This document shows, piece after piece, positions 52,758 to 61,330 of a stretch of 64,000 nucleotides of DNA. Position 1 is the first letter of the stretch. The number at the start of each line of letters is the position of its first letter. Below the pieces are notes generated by a model. The model searched no databases and was not told where the DNA came from. It saw nothing but the letters and a program-made list of their open reading frames with translations. The stretch is from Chthoniobacteraceae bacterium (lineage in GTDB: Bacteria > Verrucomicrobiota > Verrucomicrobiia > Chthoniobacterales > Chthoniobacteraceae). The stretch covers positions 434,001 through 498,000 of the forward strand of contig JAQGOL010000035.1 in the NCBI GenBank assembly GCA_028293625.1, in the 5' to 3' direction. Position numbers and translations under genes: made by a program.

Positions 52758-55703
52758 ATGATCCCATACCGAACGAATAAAATAGCAGCGGTTCGCGCTA
52801 CGGCAGTTTTCCTTCTAGTTTCAACCCTTTGCGTGCGTGCTGAGCACTCATATGAAACATGGCGCACGACCTTCAATGAGACGCAGCAGGCTGGCCAGGT
52901 CGGAACCGCCACGGTGACAGACGGACGAGGCAATGTTTTCATTACCGGTTACGCTGCGGTACAAAGTGCTGCCAAAACTTTTTATACGGCTAAATACGAC
53001 GGGCTCGACGGCCATGTCGTCTGGGAGCGCACTTATACGACCGGCAATGGGGACTGCGTCGCCAACGCCATAGCCATTGATAGCGACGGCAACGTGATCG
53101 TCACCGGCCGGGAATCCGATGCAAACCACACCGCTGACTTTCACACCATTAAGTACAACGGGCTCACTGGTGTGCCGATCTGGCAAAAATCGTATGCCGG
53201 CCCGCAAGGCGGTTTGGATGAAGCGCTCAAGGTCATCGTCGATGGAGCCAACAATGTGATTGTCACCGGAAAATCGTCCGGATCGCAGTTTGATTTCTTT
53301 ACGATCAAATACTCGGCTGCCAACGGGACGCCGCTCTGGAACGCCCTGCTGGGCGGGATTCGCTATAATGGCGCGGCGAACAAGGACGATGTGCCCGCCG
53401 ATCTGGCGGTCGACAGCGCCAATAACGTGATTGTTACAGGGAAATCGTATCTGGCTTCTGCGAAATCGGTGGTTTACACCGCCAAATATGCCGCGGCCAC
53501 CGGCGCGCTTCTCTGGGGCGGCACGGCCCGGACCGTCTCCACTGATGGCGACGCCGAGGGGGTCGGTCTCGCGGTTGATCGCTTCGATAACGTGGTGATG
53601 CTAGGCATCGGACGCAACGCTAACAATACTCGGTTTTTTTATACTACCGAGTATGAGAAAACGAACGGCAACACGATTTTTATAAAAACCCACCAGAGTC
53701 TTGGTGATGACTTTAATGGTGGAGCTGCCGACGTCGCAGTAGACAGCGCAGGCAACGTGATCGTCACCGGCACAACCGTTGATAACACCAATTTTTCCAA
53801 AAACTCCTATTACACGGCAAAATACGCCGCCGCGACCGCAACGGTTCCCGGCGCCCTTCTCTGGGAGACGTTTTCAGGCAGCCGCGATGGAACCGACCGC
53901 GCAAAACGGGTTGTCGTCGATGGCGCCGGCAATGTCGTGGTGACCGGTTTTTCCAATGATAAAACCAACCATTCAGCCGATTACTACACGGTTAAATACT
54001 CGGGAGAGACCGGCGCGCTGCTCTGGGAACAACTTTATGATGGCGTTGGCAATGACGATCTGCCCGCGGACCTCGCGGTCGATGATGGAGGCAACGTCGT
54101 TGTGATCGGAACCGCAAAGCTTCCTTTTCAAAATATCGGCATCCGGTACGACCGGATTGTCACCATCAAATATAATCGCTTGCTTCTTACCACCGGCGAA
54201 GACGCTCCGGTGACAGCCGGCGTGGCTGATGCGGCAAAAATCCTGGCGATTTCAACGCCTGCGATTGGCGATAACGGGGCCATAGCGGCCAATGTGACGG
54301 TTGGTGCTGGCAAGAAAAAAGTCGATGCGATCCTGGTACAGGGTTCGGAAGGCGGTTCGAAGCTTGTCGCTGTGCAAGGAGGCGCCGCACCTGGCGTAAC
54401 CGGGGGCACTTACAAGTCGTTTTATGAGCCGCTTATTTCAGATAAAGCAACCGGTAGCGATCGCGTGGCGTTCGTGGCGAAAATGGCGGGCGTTCCCGGC
54501 AATAAGAGCACGGGTGTCTGGGTAAGCGCCGTGAACGGCGATCTGACACTCGCGCTTCAGCAAGGGGTTGCCATTACGGCCACCGGGTTGAATGGGGAAC
54601 TGCTCAAGTCAGTGAACAGCCTTTCCTGGCGCCGCGGCCAGCTTGTGGCGTTGATCACGGTGAGTGGTTCGGGGGTGAAGGGGCCAAACTCGACCGTCCT
54701 GCTCGGATACAATGTCACAACGGGCGGCGCCAAACTGCTGCGAACGGGCGACAAGCTCACCGTCAACGGGACTGAGGCGGCGATTAAAACCATCAGTGTG
54801 CTCAGTCCTGCAGCTGGTTCAGCCGGCCAGGGACGTTCGCAATCCAATCTGTCGGTTGTGGCAAAAGTTACCCTTGATGATAAACGCACGGCTCTTGTCA
54901 GTGTTAATACGGGCGGCGCGGTGGTCGTCAAATCGTTCCTTGCAAGCGATCAGGCCCTCAACGTGACCGATAATCCGCTCTACAAAGGCTTTGGCCTCCC
55001 AATGGTCGGTTCCTCGGGAAGCAACTTCGCGGCCCTTGGCATGCTTACCACAGGAAAATCAGTTAATTCCGGGAATGACACAGCGCTGCTCTTTAGCACC
55101 AATGGCACCTCGTTTGCTCCATTCGCCCGGGAAGGCGACACCGCGCCCGATGCCGGAGAAGCCAAATACCAGTCGTTTTTCGATCCGCTCGTCAACTCCC
55201 TTGGCGATGTCGCCTTTGTTGGCACACTTGCCGGAAAAGCGGTGACGTCAAAGAACAGGACTGCCCTCTGGTGGGGCAATCCATCGACTCCGCTCGAAAT
55301 CGTAGCCCGCACAGGCGCGGCTGCGACTGAAACCAGCGGGGCAACGGGCGCTGCGGTCTATACCAGCATTAACTCAACGGCTCTGCCCGGAGGTGTCAAA
55401 GCCGGACCGATCTTCCTGGCAACCCTCGCCGGCGAGGACGTGAACAAAGGCAACAATCTCGGCCTCTGGGCGGTCGATACCACCGGCGCCATCCGCCGGC
55501 TGCTGAGAACCGGTGACATCTTGAAAACGGATGAAATTGTCGATGACGAGCAAGTATCTAAAACCGTTGCCGGAATGGCGCTCCTTCAGTCGCTTCCCGG
55601 CGCGTTTGGAGCCACCCGCAGCTTCAATGAAACCGGAGCCGTCGCCGTGCTGGTTAATTTCACCGACAAAACCCAGGCGCTGATCCACGTCGGAATCCCC
55701 TAG
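52758..55703 (+). CDS. Exported SBBP beta-propeller repeat protein
   Basis: From ATG 52758 the 981-residue protein has a signal peptide (TAVFLLVSTLCVRAEH). It then has at least seven repeats of about 60 residues of the form DxxGNVIVTGxS...DFxTIKY...GxxxW (DGRGNVFITGYAA, DSDGNVIVTGRES, DGANNVIVTGKSS, DSANNVIVTGKSY), the SBBP/beta-propeller pattern, to about residue 500. The C-terminal half has a different duplicated unit (GTYKSFYEPLISDKATG and AKYQSFFDPLVNSLGD). It is probably a surface or secreted scaffold. No anchor or PEP-CTERM tail is visible, so its final location is open. An upstream start at 52674 lacks a signal peptide. Confidence 0.85.
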   Translation: MIPYRTNKIAAVRATAVFLLVSTLCVRAEHSYETWRTTFNETQQAGQVGTATVTDGRGNVFITGYAAVQSAAKTFYTAKYDGLDGHVVWERTYTTGNGDCVANAIAIDSDGNVIVTGRESDANHTADFHTIKYNGLTGVPIWQKSYAGPQGGLDEALKVIVDGANNVIVTGKSSGSQFDFFTIKYSAANGTPLWNALLGGIRYNGAANKDDVPADLAVDSANNVIVTGKSYLASAKSVVYTAKYAAATGALLWGGTARTVSTDGDAEGVGLAVDRFDNVVMLGIGRNANNTRFFYTTEYEKTNGNTIFIKTHQSLGDDFNGGAADVAVDSAGNVIVTGTTVDNTNFSKNSYYTAKYAAATATVPGALLWETFSGSRDGTDRAKRVVVDGAGNVVVTGFSNDKTNHSADYYTVKYSGETGALLWEQLYDGVGNDDLPADLAVDDGGNVVVIGTAKLPFQNIGIRYDRIVTIKYNRLLLTTGEDAPVTAGVADAAKILAISTPAIGDNGAIAANVTVGAGKKKVDAILVQGSEGGSKLVAVQGGAAPGVTGGTYKSFYEPLISDKATGSDRVAFVAKMAGVPGNKSTGVWVSAVNGDLTLALQQGVAITATGLNGELLKSVNSLSWRRGQLVALITVSGSGVKGPNSTVLLGYNVTTGGAKLLRTGDKLTVNGTEAAIKTISVLSPAAGSAGQGRSQSNLSVVAKVTLDDKRTALVSVNTGGAVVVKSFLASDQALNVTDNPLYKGFGLPMVGSSGSNFAALGMLTTGKSVNSGNDTALLFSTNGTSFAPFAREGDTAPDAGEAKYQSFFDPLVNSLGDVAFVGTLAGKAVTSKNRTALWWGNPSTPLEIVARTGAAATETSGATGAAVYTSINSTALPGGVKAGPIFLATLAGEDVNKGNNLGLWAVDTTGAIRRLLRTGDILKTDEIVDDEQVSKTVAGMALLQSLPGAFGATRSFNETGAVAVLVNFTDKTQALIHVGIP

Positions 55704-55794
55704 CCGCGCAATGGCGTCGGCAATTGAAAAAAGATCGCGAAAGCGAATTGAGGGTTGATGCCCGGGATGTTTCAAAATACGGACTGACGCTTCA

Positions 55795-56214
55795 ATGAAC
55801 TGGCTGCCATGGGCCTTGCTCTCCGCGCTGTTTGCCGGCCTGACCGCGGTCCTGGCAAAGGTTGGGGTTGGCAGGATTGACTCCAATCTTGCCACCGCCA
55901 TTCGCACCGCAGTCATCCTGGTTTTTACCTGGGTGATTGCGGCGTGGACAATGAAAGAAGGCGCCCTGGCCGCGATCAGCCGCAAGACATGGCTGTTCCT
56001 TGTGCTATCCGCCGTGGCGACCGGACTTTCGTGGCTCTGTTACTTTCGAGCACTGCAGCTTGGCGAAGTCTCCAAAGTCGCGCCAATCGACAAGCTCAGC
56101 GTGGTGATCGCTATTCTCATCTCCATCTGTTGCTTCGGGGAACGGCTCAATTTGCGGGAAAGCTGCGGTGCGGGGCTGATCGTGCTTGGCGCCCTGCTTC
56201 TTGCCTGGAAGTAA
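55795..56214 (+). CDS. Single-unit EamA (DMT superfamily) membrane protein
   Basis: The 139-residue protein is almost entirely hydrophobic with four or five predicted helices. It matches one EamA repeat: ALLSALFAGLTAVLAKVGV near the start, SWLCYFRALQLGEVSKVAPI in the middle and GAGLIVLGALLLAWK at the end. Classical DMT exporters contain two such units in about 300 residues; single-unit members of this size are a known subgroup that probably dimerise. The substrate is not predictable. It has no clear ribosome-binding site and converges on the coiled-coil protein gene with a two-base gap. Confidence 0.88.
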   Translation: MNWLPWALLSALFAGLTAVLAKVGVGRIDSNLATAIRTAVILVFTWVIAAWTMKEGALAAISRKTWLFLVLSAVATGLSWLCYFRALQLGEVSKVAPIDKLSVVIAILISICCFGERLNLRESCGAGLIVLGALLLAWK

Positions 56215-56216
56215 GC

Positions 56217-56861
56217 TTATTGGCTCGGAGGGCTTTCAACCACAAATCGTGCGATGGCATCCTCGGAAGCCGATACCAGGCTCTGCGTGTAGCCCGCGGA
56301 GATTCTGGCGGCAAAGTAAGCGCGATAACGTTGATAGCGCGGGTCGTTGAGGGCCTCGTGCGGCGGAAGCTTTGTTAGCATTTCAGGAACACCTAAGGCG
56401 ATTGAAAGCCGCCGTGCTTCTTCGTTCTCGGATTGCAGCCGGTCGCGCACTCTCATCAGCGTTTCAGTTGCGGAGAGAAGCTCCGCCTCGTGTTCTGCGC
56501 GAGTGAACGGGATGAGCCTTGCCTGTTTCAGATGCCTTTCCAATTGCGCCATGCGCTCCTCCATGCGCTGGATCATCGTTTCCAATCGTTGTTGCGCCGC
56601 GGCAATTCCGACATCTGGCGCAACCGTGCTATTGATATCAACCTCCTGCCTGCCAGCCGGATTCTCACGCGGAAAAGCCGCTGCGTTATACGCTTGCCGG
56701 TCGCGCAATTCTGCGATGACGCGCTCGCGTTCCGCCAACTGCATTTTTAAAAAATGCACCTCTTGCTCGCTCCCTGAACTGTCATGCAAAAGGTAAAGCG
56801 ATGTGATGGCAATCGCGCAAATGCAAAGCGCGGCAACCGTGATGGGGCGGATCGGGTTCAT
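56217..56861 (-). CDS. Membrane-anchored coiled-coil protein of unknown function
   Basis: From ATG 56861 the 214-residue protein has one N-terminal membrane helix (ITVAALCICAIAITSLYLL, about 7-25). Charged heptad-like segments follow at about 30-55 (FLKMQLAERERVIAELRDRQ) and 80-150 (RLETMIQRMEERMAQLERHL, ATETLMRVRDRLQ), which predict coiled coils facing the periplasm. The C-terminal part (GYTQSLVSASEDAIARFVV) may be a short helical domain. I recognise no family. An upstream start at 56942 adds a Cys-rich stretch without conservation. It is a lone gene. Confidence 0.6.
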   Translation of the reverse strand: MNPIRPITVAALCICAIAITSLYLLHDSSGSEQEVHFLKMQLAERERVIAELRDRQAYNAAAFPRENPAGRQEVDINSTVAPDVGIAAAQQRLETMIQRMEERMAQLERHLKQARLIPFTRAEHEAELLSATETLMRVRDRLQSENEEARRLSIALGVPEMLTKLPPHEALNDPRYQRYRAYFAARISAGYTQSLVSASEDAIARFVVESPPSQ

Positions 56862-57067
56862 GACAAGATGGAGATCGCTTTTGAATGCACAGCAAGGCTG
56901 CCGTGCGCAGATCCGGAATGAAACAGCAAGTATTGCAAACAAAGCAATAAATAGATGACTTGTAATTTACGGACTGTAGTAACATAAATTACAGGTACCT
57001 ATTAATTGGAAATTTATCCTATTTTTCGGGTTAAACGATCGTAATCAACAAACAGTTGCCACAATCC

Positions 57068-58180
57068 ATGCCCTTTATGAGAGCCGCACTTTACTCGTAT
57101 CCTCAAGGTAAGCAGGAAATGACCGCGGAGGATTTGCAACCCTCCACCTATGCGGAAATTCAGGCAGCGCTCTTTGATCCCAAAGTCAGCGGGCAATACT
57201 ACAAAGTATGGGGTGCGCCCGGTGAAGCGCCGCTGCCACTCTACCAACAAACCTTTGCAAGCATCGCAAGGGGATTGATTTTTTTTTGGCGCGATTTTGC
57301 GATTCTGCGGGCGGCACGGCGGACGCTTAAATCGCAGGCGGACTTGCGCTGGGGCCGGGATGGCAACGGTTTCAGGCGGCTGGTGCACCCGATTGGGATC
57401 TGCCTGGAGGGCCGGTGGAGCATCGATACCGACACATCCGGGAACGATTACACCGGCTACTTCGCGCCGGGCAAGAGCGGCCGGGTGATCGCCCGTTATT
57501 CGCTTGGCGGCAACGACCCGCGCAATGGCCGCAATCGGTCGATGGGGTTGATTGGCAAACTTTTTCCGTTGGAAGATGAGGAAGGCAAACCAACACCCCG
57601 CGCCCATTTTGTAACCCAGGAAGATCTTGGCGGCGCTTTTACACGCTCCATCACGGAAGTTGAGCTTACTAACTCGCCTCCTGTCACACTCCTAAAGCGC
57701 GGCTCGGGGCTCTTTGCCTTCCTGATTGTGATCCTTGGCTTGAGCCGGGCGGACAACCAACCTTCAGAGCGCCAGCTTTATCAGGTGGCTGAACTTGGAA
57801 AACAGCCGGGCACGGCTACGAACGCTCCGCGCTTTATGCGGCTCAGGATCGCCGGCGCGCCGCCGGTCATCGACGGGAATGAGGCTGATTTTCGTGACGA
57901 AATTCTCGGACTTATCTATGACCCGGGCGACGAGGTGCCAAAGCGTCCGCTTCTATTCGACATCGAGGTTTCAAAGGAAGGTGAACGGACCCGCTTCCAA
58001 AAGGTTAAAGGCCAAAAATGGACAAGGATTGGAAGTATTCTATTCAACAAGGCTGCCGCTTCGCATAACGGCGATTTTGTCGTGCACTTTCAGCATCCGG
58101 TCTGGCGCAACGATCGCAACGACCCAAAGAGCATGGCCCGCGCTGAGTTGTCCCGGCTAGGTCCGGAAGCGCCGGCTTAG
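57068..58180 (+). CDS. Catalase-fold-like protein of unknown activity
   Basis: From ATG 57068 the 370-residue protein has the pattern HPIGICLEGRWSI...YTGYFAPGKSGRVIARYSL followed by RSMGLIGKLFPLEDEEG and RAHFVTQEDLGG. This resembles the core of catalase-related proteins (the RxxARFS and GLALKxFP blocks). I could not identify a proximal heme Tyr or the distal His with confidence, so catalase activity is unproven. A hydrophobic stretch (GLFAFLIVILGLSRA, about 220-235) interrupts the second half. Alternative starts lie at 57077 and 57119. It is convergent with the phosphatase remnant. Confidence 0.5.
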   Translation: MPFMRAALYSYPQGKQEMTAEDLQPSTYAEIQAALFDPKVSGQYYKVWGAPGEAPLPLYQQTFASIARGLIFFWRDFAILRAARRTLKSQADLRWGRDGNGFRRLVHPIGICLEGRWSIDTDTSGNDYTGYFAPGKSGRVIARYSLGGNDPRNGRNRSMGLIGKLFPLEDEEGKPTPRAHFVTQEDLGGAFTRSITEVELTNSPPVTLLKRGSGLFAFLIVILGLSRADNQPSERQLYQVAELGKQPGTATNAPRFMRLRIAGAPPVIDGNEADFRDEILGLIYDPGDEVPKRPLLFDIEVSKEGERTRFQKVKGQKWTRIGSILFNKAAASHNGDFVVHFQHPVWRNDRNDPKSMARAELSRLGPEAPA

Positions 58181-58221
58181 TCCGAAGACTTCATTGGATG
58201 CCGCGTCGCTGTTTTGCCCGG

Positions 58222-58536
58222 TTATTTTAATAACTCCTTGATTACACGTCCGTCGGGGTTGGGTAGTTTGATGCCAAGTAGTTCGGTAATCGTTGGGGCG
58301 ACATCAAGATTGGTGATCCGCGGGATAGTAACGCCGGGTTTGATTCCGTAGCCGGATGGGATGAATGCGCCGTCGAGTTGCGGATCGGTGTTGGGATAAC
58401 CATGGGTGCCGAGGTAGTTGGTGGAGACAATCACCGCTTCTTCACTGTCGAACTTTGATTGGAACGGATAGCCTGCCTTGGGAAAGAGAACCAGATCGCC
58501 CATGCCCTGGTTTTCTGACGGTAGCGGCATTCCCAT
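58222..58536 (-). pseudogene. C-terminal remnant of an alkaline-phosphatase-superfamily phosphodiesterase
   Basis: Only about 104 codons remain. They match the C-terminal end of type I phosphodiesterase/nucleotide-pyrophosphatase proteins: GMGDLVLFPKAGYPF, then GTHGYPNTDPQLDGAFIPSG (which carries a metal-binding His) and NLDVAPTITELLGIKLP. The catalytic nucleophile and most metal ligands lie in the missing roughly 300-400 residues. Sequence upstream on the same strand is a GATTAN repeat and then modB, with no trace of the rest, so this is a truncated relic rather than a small gene. The break point lies beside the repeat at 58588. Confidence 0.8.
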
Positions 58537-58587
58537 CGTTGGCCCTTCGGTCCTAATTGATGACGCGCTCGACTCCGAAGTAACATG

Positions 58588-58617
58588 GATTACAATTATG
58601 ATTAAGGAGGGGGGGAA
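58588..58617. repeat. GATTAN-type repeat overlapping the modB stop codon
   Basis: GATTAC-AATTAT-GATTAA-GGAGGGGGG continues the hexamer series seen elsewhere. The modB stop codon (58602-58604) lies inside it, so the last residues of ModB (SPPP) are encoded by the repeat. It also marks the broken end of the phosphatase relic. Confidence 0.7.
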
Positions 58618-59258
58618 TGGTAGTGGGTCAGGCGGTTTAAAATGATGATCGCGCCAAGGGAAAGAAGAAGCAGCGCGAATGCTAATGCAATGGCTTCCCG
58701 TTGTTCGCCGGCATCCACGGCGAAGAAGATTGCAACGGGCGCGGTCTGCGTGCGGCCCGGAATGTTGCCGGCGATCATAAGAGTGGCGCCAAACTCGCCA
58801 AGCGCGCGGAGGAAACTTAAAATTGTGCCGGCGGCCAGACCCGGCCAGGCAAGCGGGAGTATGATGCGGCGGAAAGTGCGCCAGTCGGAGCGGCCAAAAA
58901 GTTTGGCAGCATCAAGCAGCGATGGATCAATCTGCTGAAAAGCGCCCCGTGCCGTTTGATACATAATCGGGAAGCTAACAACAAATGACGCGAGCACCGT
59001 GGCTGACCATGTAAAAATGATCGACCATCCCAAGTGTGCCAGCATCTGGCCGATGGGCGAGCTGCGTCCGAAAATCAGTAGCAATAACAAACCGACCACC
59101 GAGGGGGGAAGCGCGATGGGGAGCATGAATAGAGTATCAAGCAGATGGCTTAGTGCCCCTTCGCGTTTCATCCGCCAGCGCGCGCAAAGCACGCCGACGA
59201 TCATGGTCAGAAACGTCGCGACAAAGGCTGTTTGAAGCGAGAGCCAGAGCGGACTCAT
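58602..59258 (-). CDS. modB: Molybdate ABC transporter permease
   Basis: The 218-residue ModB has five predicted membrane helices and the permease EAA loop (SLLDAAKLFGRSDWRTFRRI, about 133-152), with the typical start MSPLWLSLQTAFVATFLTM. It forms the membrane channel for molybdate, energised by the ModC ATPase. It follows modA by 6 bases. No ATPase gene is within the window, so modC must be elsewhere or a shared ATPase is used. The C-terminus runs into a repeat element. Confidence 0.94.
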   Translation of the reverse strand: MSPLWLSLQTAFVATFLTMIVGVLCARWRMKREGALSHLLDTLFMLPIALPPSVVGLLLLLIFGRSSPIGQMLAHLGWSIIFTWSATVLASFVVSFPIMYQTARGAFQQIDPSLLDAAKLFGRSDWRTFRRIILPLAWPGLAAGTILSFLRALGEFGATLMIAGNIPGRTQTAPVAIFFAVDAGEQREAIALAFALLLLSLGAIIILNRLTHYHSPPP

Positions 59259-59264
59259 GCGGCG

Positions 59265-60041
59265 CTACTCGAGGATGCCAAACCCGCACCGGATAAAAAC
59301 CTGGCGTGCCGGTGTGCCGGTCAAAAAGCCGGCGAAGTCGAGCGCCTCTTCTCGATGTTTTGTTCCGTTGATAACGGCGATCGGATAAACTACTGGCGAA
59401 TGCGAGCCTTCCGGTGCGGCCGTTACAATGCGTACCTTGTTGGATAATTTGGCATCGGTAAGGTAGACCATTCCCGCTTCCGCATTGGATGTTTCGACCG
59501 CAGTCAGGACCTGGCGCACGTTCAGCATTCGAACAAGTTTCGGCTCAACGGATTCCCATATGTTTAAGTATGTGAAGACTTCCCTGGCATATGAACCGAC
59601 CGGCACGGATTTAGGGTCGCCGAGCGCTATATGAAGCACCTCCGCTTTGGTTAGATCCGTGATGACGTTTACGGTTCTGGAATCCTTCGAAACAATCAGG
59701 ACAAGCTTGTTGGTGAGCAAGTCGCGCCGTGTGCCCGCCAGCAGAAGCCCTTTCTTTTCGAGCGCGTCCATTTGCTTTGCCGCGGCGGAAAGAAAGATGT
59801 CGGCCGGCGCCCCATTTTCAATTTGCTGCTGCAGCGCGCCGGATCCGCCGAAGTTATAGCTAATAGTTGTCCCGGGATGCCCGGCGGAATAGAGCGCCTT
59901 TATTTCGTTTAAAGCATCTTTCAAGCTTGCAGCCGCCGATACGGTGATCTCGGCCGCATTCAGGCGGGCGGTCAGGCAGAATATCAGGGAACCTAAGAAG
60001 AACGTCGACGTTATGCGTCTTACGGGTGAATACAGATTCAT
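59265..60041 (-). CDS. modA: Molybdate ABC transporter substrate-binding protein
   Basis: The 258-residue ModA has a signal peptide (SPVRRITSTFFLGSLIFCLT, then ARLNA) and the family blocks ITVSAAASLKDALNEI, FGGSGALQQQIENGAPADIF and DPKSVPVGSYAREVF. These contain the residues that bind the molybdate or tungstate oxyanion. It is the first mod gene and is 105 bases downstream of xdhC on the same strand, so uptake of molybdate and assembly of molybdoenzymes appear linked. Confidence 0.95.
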   Translation of the reverse strand: MNLYSPVRRITSTFFLGSLIFCLTARLNAAEITVSAAASLKDALNEIKALYSAGHPGTTISYNFGGSGALQQQIENGAPADIFLSAAAKQMDALEKKGLLLAGTRRDLLTNKLVLIVSKDSRTVNVITDLTKAEVLHIALGDPKSVPVGSYAREVFTYLNIWESVEPKLVRMLNVRQVLTAVETSNAEAGMVYLTDAKLSNKVRIVTAAPEGSHSPVVYPIAVINGTKHREEALDFAGFLTGTPARQVFIRCGFGILE

Positions 60042-60146
60042 GAGGCTTAAAAGCCCGCGACCGTAACGAAGGAGGAGCCGCGAACGAACGCAAATAAACG
60101 CGAATGTGGCAGGCCGCCTGAAGTGCCCGATGTTTTGAAAATCTTA

Positions 60147-61085
60147 TCAGGCCACTTTCCTGCTGCAAACAACCGGATCGTGAATCGCGGTGGCGCGATC
60201 CCTCAGGAAACCACCGCGACGTTTTGCCAGGACGGCGGCAACTTCCGAGACGATGGATAACGCGATTTCCTCGGGCGATTCACTGCCGATATCCAGCCCC
60301 GCCGGTGCATGGAGATTCTCAAGCCAGGCGGGATTGACCTCGTGGAAATCGTGGAGCCTGGCGAGAAGTTCGGCATGACGCTTTCGCGGGCCAAGAAGTC
60401 CAATGTAAGGAAGGTCTAGTGGCAGAAGACGATCGAGGGCGGCAAGATCGCGCCCGAAGTTATGAGTCATTATAAGTGCCGCGGTCTGGGCATCGGGGCG
60501 GAAATTGATTGTAAGTGCAGAAGGATGCGCGGCTTGTTCAATCAGCCAGCCAAGAGACGATCCGAGCAGGCAAAGCGGCTCGATTTCAGGGCCTGCGCCG
60601 AAAAGAAGCAGACGCACCGGAAGAGGAATGGAATGAATAAGAGTGCCTTCGGTTTCGGTAACGAGCGCTTCAACTGGAAGCAAGTCCGAGCCGAGTATCG
60701 GCCCTTCATAACGGGTTCGGACACGAACGATTTCGCGGGAGGCAAGCCGATCGCCAATAGCGGTAAGCAGGTTGCCGTTCCCACCTGCGGCCGATATCGG
60801 TTCAACCAGGATTTCCACTTTTCCGTCGCAGCCATAAAGCCGGCGCGTATCAAATTCCAATAACCGGCACTGACCGTCTGCGATGATCTCCCCTGCCTGG
60901 CGGGCGATTTCTTCCTCCAGGCAGCCGCCGCTTAGCACTCCAATCGTTCTTCCCTGCTCGTCGGCTAACAATCGCGCACCCGGTTTGCGGTAAGTGGAAC
61001 CTTTGGTGCGAACCAGCGTGGCCAAGGCCCAGGCCGATGTCCGGTCGGCCGCGGCCAATCTCACGATCTGGAGAAGTGCTTTCAT
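60147..61085 (-). CDS. xdhC: XdhC/CoxI-family molybdoenzyme maturation protein
   Basis: The 312-residue protein shows the XdhC N-terminal domain (ALATLVRTKGSTYRKPGARL, GVLSGGCLEEEIA) and the C-terminal Rossmann-like domain (RLLLFGAGPEIEPL, THNFGRDLAALDRLL, YIGLLGPRKRHAEL, with AGLDIGSESPEEIALSI). XdhC proteins bind and sulfurate the molybdenum cofactor for xanthine-dehydrogenase-type enzymes. Its position before modA and modB fits that role. The target enzyme is not in the window. The start is ATG 61085. Confidence 0.92.
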   Translation of the reverse strand: MKALLQIVRLAAADRTSAWALATLVRTKGSTYRKPGARLLADEQGRTIGVLSGGCLEEEIARQAGEIIADGQCRLLEFDTRRLYGCDGKVEILVEPISAAGGNGNLLTAIGDRLASREIVRVRTRYEGPILGSDLLPVEALVTETEGTLIHSIPLPVRLLLFGAGPEIEPLCLLGSSLGWLIEQAAHPSALTINFRPDAQTAALIMTHNFGRDLAALDRLLPLDLPYIGLLGPRKRHAELLARLHDFHEVNPAWLENLHAPAGLDIGSESPEEIALSIVSEVAAVLAKRRGGFLRDRATAIHDPVVCSRKVA

Positions 61086-61330
61086 GCGGCCACCTTTCCT
61101 TGCAAATCAGGATCCTTGTTTGGGAATGCGGGGTAGTGGGAATGTTCAGGCATGCTCGCGGGAATGCGGGTTGTGCAAAACCACTTCGGGAGCAATCGAA
61201 CGGGTGGTTGTCATAAAGCGCCGGCAATGGCATTTCGAAGCAAAGAAAGGGCATGTTCGACAGTTGTGTTGGGACATCCTCCATGCCTTTCCATTCCTTT
61301 TTTATCCAGCGTCACAAAAAGAAAGGGTTG

